From NCBI GenBank assembly GCA_029262455.1, contig JAJCZJ010000009.1:1-47513 (forward strand): a stretch of 47,513 bases of DNA, given 5' to 3'. The translations under genes and the position numbers were made by a program. Below the pieces are notes generated by a model, which saw nothing but the letters and a program-made list of their open reading frames with translations, was not told the origin of the DNA and did no database searches. The first letter of the stretch is position 1. The number at the start of each line of letters is the position of its first letter. Positions 43,364-47,513 of this stretch are shown here, in pieces. This stretch comes from Deltaproteobacteria bacterium. Lineage in GTDB: Bacteria > Desulfobacterota > Binatia > HRBIN30 > CADEER01.

Positions 43364-43936
43364 TCACTGCACGTCATCGAGGCCGACGGCGCGTCGGACT
43401 ATTTTTTGCACAGTTCCGGGTTTTGAGCGGAGCACGACTTCCAATGGCGCGTCGTAGCGCAGGTAGGAGATGTGGTTGGCGTAGAGGAAGGCTGCTTCGG
43501 GGTCGTGGCGGCGTAGGGCGATGACGTAGGCTAGGTAGCCGAAGAAGGGTACGCAGGCGACCAGGAAGACGGGTAGCGAGTGCACGTTGGCGTGGGGTGA
43601 TCGCCTTGCTGTTTCGACCAGTCGGGAGCCTGCGGTCCAGCTGCCGCGCAGGAGGGAGCCGATCGGCAGTGGGAGGATTGCCTTGCTGGCGCCGACGCCG
43701 AGGTGGACCGCCAGGTGCCGCAGGATGTAGCTCGTGGTCGTCGTAACTTCCACGAGCGTGTTTTGCAGGGTTTCTGCCCGGACTTCGCTGACCAACTGCG
43801 CCTCGACGAGTCGCCGCACTGTGTCGCGCAATGCCGCTTCGTCGTGCAGCTTGTGTTGAAAGGTTCGAATCGACCCGGCGAGGGTCGGTTGTGTCGGCTC
43901 CGCCACGGCAGGACAATAGCCGGTCTCCCCAGCCAA
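43364..43936 (-). CDS. Unknown membrane protein
   Basis: The 190-residue frame has an N-terminal helical polar region (HKLHDEAALRDTVRRLVEAQLVSEVRAETL), two hydrophobic helices around residues 76-92 and 115-145 (VFLVACVPFFGYLAYVIAL), and a charged tail. The competing minus frame at 43374-43940 has Arg-rich shadow composition and is rejected. The start is uncertain: TTG 43936 is the first, GTG 43906 is an alternative without a clear Shine-Dalgarno. Family not recognised. Confidence 0.6.
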   Translation of the reverse strand: MAGETGYCPAVAEPTQPTLAGSIRTFQHKLHDEAALRDTVRRLVEAQLVSEVRAETLQNTLVEVTTTTSYILRHLAVHLGVGASKAILPLPIGSLLRGSWTAGSRLVETARRSPHANVHSLPVFLVACVPFFGYLAYVIALRRHDPEAAFLYANHISYLRYDAPLEVVLRSKPGTVQKIVRRAVGLDDVQ

Positions 43937-43991
43937 ACAAAGCCGGTCAGCGTTCTGGGAACTTGCCGATCAATGCGGCTTTGCTGCGTCT

Positions 43992-44405
43992 CTATTCCGA
44001 GATCTGCCGCAAGATGCTGCCGCTGTCGAAGTAGACACGCTCGCAGATCAGGTCGGCCCCATCGAAGAGGAAAATGGCCGTCATACGACAGCGGAACTCC
44101 TTCCCGGTCGGTTCGATGCCCATCAGTGGGCCCTTGTGTGTTCCGAGCAGCCAGAACTCACTGATGACCGCGTCATCGGCGTGGTGCAGGGCGATGAGCT
44201 CATTGCGCTGATCTGGGAACGCTGTACGGCTCTCTCTGAAGTACTCACGGACTGCCTTCTCGCCGTCGTGTACCTCATCGGTCGCGATCAATTCGTAGCG
44301 CGGGTGTTTGAACGTATCGATCACCGCGTCGAAGTCGTGAACGTTCTCCGCCTCCATGTGCCGTCGTACGACGGACTCTCGTTGTTCGCGCAGACTTGCG
44401 TTCAT
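43992..44405 (-). CDS. NTF2-like / SnoaL-type protein
   Basis: From ATG 44405 (GGAGG directly upstream, AGAAGGAGGCGACC) the protein has 137 residues; an in-frame start at 44468 is rejected. It has the cone-shaped NTF2 fold pattern: VVRRHMEAENVHDFDAVIDTF, the AVREYFRESRTAFPD segment, AVISEFWLLGTHKGPLMG and RMTAIFLFDGADLICERVYFD. Bacterial members are small-molecule isomerases, cyclases or hydrolases (ester cyclase, SnoaL). The substrate is unknown. It is the last gene of an operon with a hydroxyacid dehydrogenase and an amino-acid symporter. Confidence 0.88.
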   Translation of the reverse strand: MNASLREQRESVVRRHMEAENVHDFDAVIDTFKHPRYELIATDEVHDGEKAVREYFRESRTAFPDQRNELIALHHADDAVISEFWLLGTHKGPLMGIEPTGKEFRCRMTAIFLFDGADLICERVYFDSGSILRQISE

Positions 44406-44421
44406 GGTCGCCTCCTTCTGC

Positions 44422-45348
44422 CTATCCCACCGTATTGATCGGTCTGCCGTCAAGGAACGCGCGCACATTGTCCACGGCGATGGTCATCAACCGTCGTCGT
44501 GCCGCGACGCTCGCCCACGCCAGGTGCGGTGTGATGATACAGTTTCGCGCGCGCAGGAGCGGGTTGTCGGGCCGTATCGGTTCGCTGTCGACGACATCGA
44601 CGGCGGCGCCGGCGATCGTTCTCTTGTCCAAGGCATCGGCGAGCGCAGCCTCATCGACCAGCGGGCCGCGCGCGGTGTTGATCAAAAACGAAGTTGGCTT
44701 CATGGATTTCAAGAAGTCTGGGTCGATGATCGAACGAGTCTGTTCGGTGAGCGGGCAGTGCAGGCTGACGATGTCGGCGTTGGACCGAAGCTCTTCGATG
44801 GGAGTTCCGTTGGTGCGGGTGTTGGAAAGAATCTGCATCCCAAATGCTTTGCCGATCTCGGCGACGCGTTGCCCGATACGGCCGAAGCCGACAATCCCGA
44901 GGGATTTTCCAGCCAGTTCGATCGGCGGGCTGTGCCAGAATGAGAAGTCGGGGCAGCGCTGCCACTCTCCGTCGTGGACGGCGGCGTTATGTTCTCCGAC
45001 CGCGTTGCTGAGCTCGAGGACTAAAGAGAAGACGTGCTGCGCGACGGAATCCGTGCCGTACTCGGGCACATTGGTTACGACGATGTTCTGAGCGACTGCA
45101 GCCGGTATATCGACCACGTTGTATCCTGTAGCCAACACGCCGATGAATCGGAGCTTCGGTAGGGACGCGAGTATGTCCGCATCGAGAGGGGTCTTGTTGG
45201 TCAGGACGATCTCGGCGCCGGCACTACGCGCAATGATCTGATCGTGCGGCGTCCGATCGTACACAGTGACGTCCCCGAGTGACTGCAACTCATCCCACGG
45301 GTTGTCGCCGGGGTTGAGGGTGTAGCCATCGAGAACGACGATCTTCAT
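44422..45348 (-). CDS. D-2-hydroxyacid dehydrogenase
   Basis: The 308-residue protein has the NAD-binding Rossmann motif GFGRIG (155-159 region) and the Arg-Glu-His catalytic set R227 (NTARGPL), E256 (DSEPI) and H275 (ITPHLAWAS). At the end of the second Rossmann strand, SNTRTNG carries Arg178 where NAD-specific members have Asp. This may favour NADP(H), which is inference. The glycerate/hydroxypyruvate reductase group is the closest by pattern. The start overlaps the stop of the symporter gene as ATGA, and the SnoaL-like gene follows 16 bases later. The unit may take up and convert an amino or hydroxy acid. Confidence 0.9.
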   Translation of the reverse strand: MKIVVLDGYTLNPGDNPWDELQSLGDVTVYDRTPHDQIIARSAGAEIVLTNKTPLDADILASLPKLRFIGVLATGYNVVDIPAAVAQNIVVTNVPEYGTDSVAQHVFSLVLELSNAVGEHNAAVHDGEWQRCPDFSFWHSPPIELAGKSLGIVGFGRIGQRVAEIGKAFGMQILSNTRTNGTPIEELRSNADIVSLHCPLTEQTRSIIDPDFLKSMKPTSFLINTARGPLVDEAALADALDKRTIAGAAVDVVDSEPIRPDNPLLRARNCIITPHLAWASVAARRRLMTIAVDNVRAFLDGRPINTVG

Positions 45349-46682
45349 TCCTTTTCCTTGGCCGCTAAGTACTGTTTGGTCTCGGCTGCAACAACGCCAG
45401 CCAAGCCCAGGAGCCCGATCAAGTTCGGGAACGCCATCAGGCCGTTCATGATGTCGGAGAAGGTCCAGACGACCTCGAGCTTGATGACCGCACCGACGGC
45501 CACGAAGAGGCAGAAGGCGACTCGATAGGGCGTGGTGATGCGATCGCCGGCGAGGTACTGCAGCGACTTTTCACCGTAGTAGCTCCACCCGAGCAGGGTC
45601 GTGAAGGCGAAGGAGATCAGGCCGACGGCGACCAGGATAGCGCCGGCTTCACCGCCGAAGCCATGGCGAAATGCGATGGTCGTCAGCTCGGCACCGTTTG
45701 CGCCCTGGTCCCACAGGCCGGAATTTAGGATGACCAAGCCGGTGAAGGTGCAGACGACGAGAGTGTCGATAAAGGTCTGGGTCATCGACACCATCGCCTG
45801 TGCAACCGGGTGGCGCGTCTGAGCTGCAGCTGCGGCGATCGGCGCGCTGCCGAGGCCGGACTCGTTCGAGAACACACCGCGTGCAACTCCCATGCGTATC
45901 GTCAGCATGACGGCGGCGCCGGCAAAGCCTCCGCTGGCGGCGGTCGGGGTGAAGGCGTGTTGAAAGATCAGCGCGAACGATGCCGGGATCTGGTCGGCGG
46001 TGACGATCAAGATGTAGGACGCTCCGGCGATATAGAGAACAATCATCAGAGGTACGAGGGCACTGGCCGCTCGACCGATCGATTTGATGCCGCCGAGAAT
46101 GACTCCCGCCGTTGCGATGGCGAGAGTGACACCGGTCAGCCAGTGCGGGACGCCGAAGGTCTCGTTCATCGCGTGCGCGACCGAGTTGGACTGCACCATG
46201 TTGCCGATGCCGAACGCGGCGACGGATGCGAATGCTGCGAAAAGAGTCGCCAGCCACGGTTGGCCGAGTCCGTCGCGCAGGTAGTACATCGGCCCGCCGC
46301 GCATGGTGCCGTCTTCTGCGACTTGTCGATAGCGCACCGCAAGGACCGCCTCGGCGTACTTGGTTGCCATGCCGACCAATCCGGTGACCCACATCCAAAA
46401 CATCGCGCCGGGTCCACCGGCGGCGATTGCGGTCGCTACGCCGGCGATGTTTCCGGTGCCGACGGTGGCGGCGAGGGCGGTCATCAGCGCCTGGAAGTGA
46501 GTGATATCTCCTGGCTGATCGCCTGGCTCTTTGCGAACGACAAACGCCAGGTACAGTGCGTGCCCTAGTTTGGTGAATTGGATGCCGCGCAGGAGAACGG
46601 TGAGGTAAAGGCCGGTACCGACCAGCAGGACCAGTAGAGGTACACCCCAGACCCAGCCGTTTATCGCGTTGAGGATTTCCAT
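45345..46682 (-). CDS. Alanine/glycine:cation symporter (AGCS family)
   Basis: The 445-residue protein is an AGCS transporter of normal length with about 11 membrane helices. Family motifs are present: [49 protein letters not shown], and [19 protein letters not shown]. It imports alanine, glycine or related amino acids with sodium or protons. An AAGGTGG leader precedes ATG 46682. The stop overlaps the hydroxyacid dehydrogenase start (ATGA), so both are coupled. No glycine riboswitch is seen in the 111-bp upstream region, which it shares with the divergent riboflavin synthase-like gene. Confidence 0.95.
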   Translation of the reverse strand: MEILNAINGWVWGVPLLVLLVGTGLYLTVLLRGIQFTKLGHALYLAFVVRKEPGDQPGDITHFQALMTALAATVGTGNIAGVATAIAAGGPGAMFWMWVTGLVGMATKYAEAVLAVRYRQVAEDGTMRGGPMYYLRDGLGQPWLATLFAAFASVAAFGIGNMVQSNSVAHAMNETFGVPHWLTGVTLAIATAGVILGGIKSIGRAASALVPLMIVLYIAGASYILIVTADQIPASFALIFQHAFTPTAASGGFAGAAVMLTIRMGVARGVFSNESGLGSAPIAAAAAQTRHPVAQAMVSMTQTFIDTLVVCTFTGLVILNSGLWDQGANGAELTTIAFRHGFGGEAGAILVAVGLISFAFTTLLGWSYYGEKSLQYLAGDRITTPYRVAFCLFVAVGAVIKLEVVWTFSDIMNGLMAFPNLIGLLGLAGVVAAETKQYLAAKEKE

Positions 46683-46793
46683 CGCGCCACCTTGCAGTGC
46701 CTACGATGTTTTTCAACGGCTGATTACATTTTTCGGCAGCTGGAGGCGCCCCCTCTAGCTCCAACGCGAATATTGCTAGATTCTGTAGCCATC

Positions 46794-47372
46794 ATGTTTA
46801 CCGGAATCGTCGAAGAGGTTGGAGAAGTCGTCGAGGGCGCCGATGGAGTGATGCGGATCCGCGCTCCGAAGGTTACGAGTGATGCGCAGCTCGGCGATTC
46901 GATCGCGATCAACGGAGTGGATCTGACGGTCGCAAGTCTCGAAGGTGATGTCTTCTTTGCCAATGTAATGCCCGAGACCTATCGTCGATCGAACCTGGGC
47001 GAGCTGAAGGTCGGCGAACGAGTCAACCTGGAGCGCTCGGTGCGGCCGAGTGACCGCTTGAGTGGCCACATCGTACGCGGCGTAGTCGAGGGAGTTGCGA
47101 GCGTTCACTCATTCACCCCGGAGGCCGACGCGATCATCGCGCGCTTCACGACGCCGGTGGAGTTGTTGCGCTACATGGTCGTCAAAGGGCCGGTAGCGAT
47201 CGACGGCGCGAGCCTTACGATCATCGACAAGACCGAGGATACGTTCGCGGTGTCGCTCGTCCAGTACTCGCAGGAGCACCTCAACACCCTCGACAAGAAG
47301 CCCGGCGACTCGGTCAACATCGAGACCGACATCATCGCGCGTTACGTCGAGAATTTTTTGGGCACTCGCTAG
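46794..47372 (+). CDS. Riboflavin synthase-fold protein lacking two hallmark residues
   Basis: From ATG 46794 the protein has 192 residues, close to the normal alpha-chain length. Both lumazine-binding barrels are recognisable: MFTGIVEEVG, LGDSIAINGV, NVMPETYRRSNLG and NLERSV, then ELLRYMVVKGPVAIDGASLTI and NIETDIIARYVE. Two residues almost invariant in riboflavin synthases are changed: the Cys of GVCLTV is Asp43 (GVDLTV), and the His of GHVDG is Val97 (RGVVEG). The later IPHTLEHT block reads VQYSQEHLNT. It could be a non-catalytic lumazine- or flavin-binding paralogue, or a divergent enzyme. No other rib gene is nearby. An in-frame start at 46692 is rejected. Confidence 0.85.
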   Translation: MFTGIVEEVGEVVEGADGVMRIRAPKVTSDAQLGDSIAINGVDLTVASLEGDVFFANVMPETYRRSNLGELKVGERVNLERSVRPSDRLSGHIVRGVVEGVASVHSFTPEADAIIARFTTPVELLRYMVVKGPVAIDGASLTIIDKTEDTFAVSLVQYSQEHLNTLDKKPGDSVNIETDIIARYVENFLGTR

Positions 47373-47513
47373 CCCGGGGCGAGGCTCCGCCCGAGCCGCG
47401 TTACCGGTCTCCCCCATGGAGGGCGAGGTTCCACCCGAGCCGCGTTAGCGGTCCCCCCCGTTGGAGGGCGAGGTTCCACCCGAGCCGCGTTAGCGGTCCC
47501 CCCCGTTGGAGGG
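47373..47513. repeat. 45-bp GC-rich tandem repeat array (continues past the window)
   Basis: Units of 45 bp start at 47373, 47418 and 47463, with a fourth begun at 47508. Units 2 and 3 are identical; unit 1 differs at several positions (for example GCTCCGCCC for GTTCCACCC). Each contains GGGCGAGG, CCGAGCCGCG and a C-run. The array begins immediately after the stop codon of the riboflavin synthase-like gene. GGGCG...CGCCC in unit 1 can pair. Total copy number is not known. Confidence 0.9.

Noticed and set aside
43374-43940. Minus-strand frame of 188 residues overlapping the unknown membrane protein
   Set aside because: Arg/Pro/Ser-rich shadow composition; the 43364-43936 frame has helical and membrane segments.
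46683-46793. Possible riboswitch upstream of the riboflavin synthase-like gene
   Set aside because: Only 111 bp, with no FMN-riboswitch core or conserved helices visible; it holds only a MITE-end-like 16-mer.
47373-47513. CRISPR array at the right edge
   Set aside because: The 45-bp units are contiguous and near-identical throughout, with no unique spacers between conserved repeats.

Overview
The window is high-GC, gene-dense bacterial chromosome with short spacers and frequent GTG/TTG starts. It contains no tRNA, rRNA, phage, CRISPR or complete transposase gene. Several proteins look like those of uncultured soil or groundwater lineages formerly lumped with the Deltaproteobacteria, especially Candidatus Binatota. 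These are a secreted protease with a Pro-Thr linker and dockerin-like EF-hand tail, a lamin-tail-like secreted protein with a Lys/Gly-rich C-terminal domain, DUF3556, DUF3604, an LLM oxidoreductase, nitronate monooxygenase, thiolase and phytanoyl-CoA dioxygenase. The taxonomic placement is an inference from protein style, not a measurement.

Layout. 1-2.8 kb: end of an unknown gene, a DUF2855 protein, and a BI-1/YjbQ pair. 2.9-10.5 kb: an RND adaptor/pump operon with a TTGA overlap, then a TetR regulator preceded by three operator-like repeats, a diiron ferritin-like protein and an MFS transporter. 10.6-14.1 kb: a small secreted basic protein, a lamin-tail-like protein and a lipoprotein joining a CusF-like domain, a His-rich segment and a WD40-like propeller. 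A 191-bp MITE-like element sits between the last two. 14.2-23.1 kb: thiolase, DUF3556 membrane protein, nitronate monooxygenase, a 1120-residue AAA/TPR regulator and a divergent LLM flavin oxidoreductase. 23.2-30.3 kb: glutamine amidotransferase, phytanoyl-CoA dioxygenase and DUF3604 protein on the minus strand, then GST and acyl-CoA synthetase on the plus strand, then dienelactone hydrolase. 30.4-38.3 kb: matrixin-like protease, DUF420 protein, an operon of propeller lipoprotein, PpiC-type isomerase and HupE/UreJ-like protein, then a hydrolase, a PGPGW-type membrane protein and a CBS-domain protein. 38.7-47.5 kb: a large exported diheme protein resembling the hydrazine synthase alpha family, a clan AA aspartic protease, a ParE/RelE toxin-antitoxin pair, hypotheticals, an amino-acid symporter / hydroxyacid dehydrogenase / NTF2-like operon, and a riboflavin-synthase-fold protein lacking two hallmark residues.

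The overall theme is catabolism and detoxification of lipid-like or xenobiotic acids (acyl-CoA synthetase, thiolase, PhyH, NMO, LLM, GST, dienelactone hydrolase, RND and MFS export) plus secreted proteins. The intergenic DNA is unusually structured. It holds four copies of a heptanucleotide repeat (TGATTGG/TGACTGG/TGATTCG), a hexanucleotide array, a 45-bp GC-rich tandem array at the right edge with degenerate relatives elsewhere, and the MITE-like element. The most interesting leads are the diheme HZS-alpha-like protein, the riboflavin synthase paralogue, the CusF/His/WD40 lipoprotein and the repeat families. Nothing here is a clear defence or mobile-element system.
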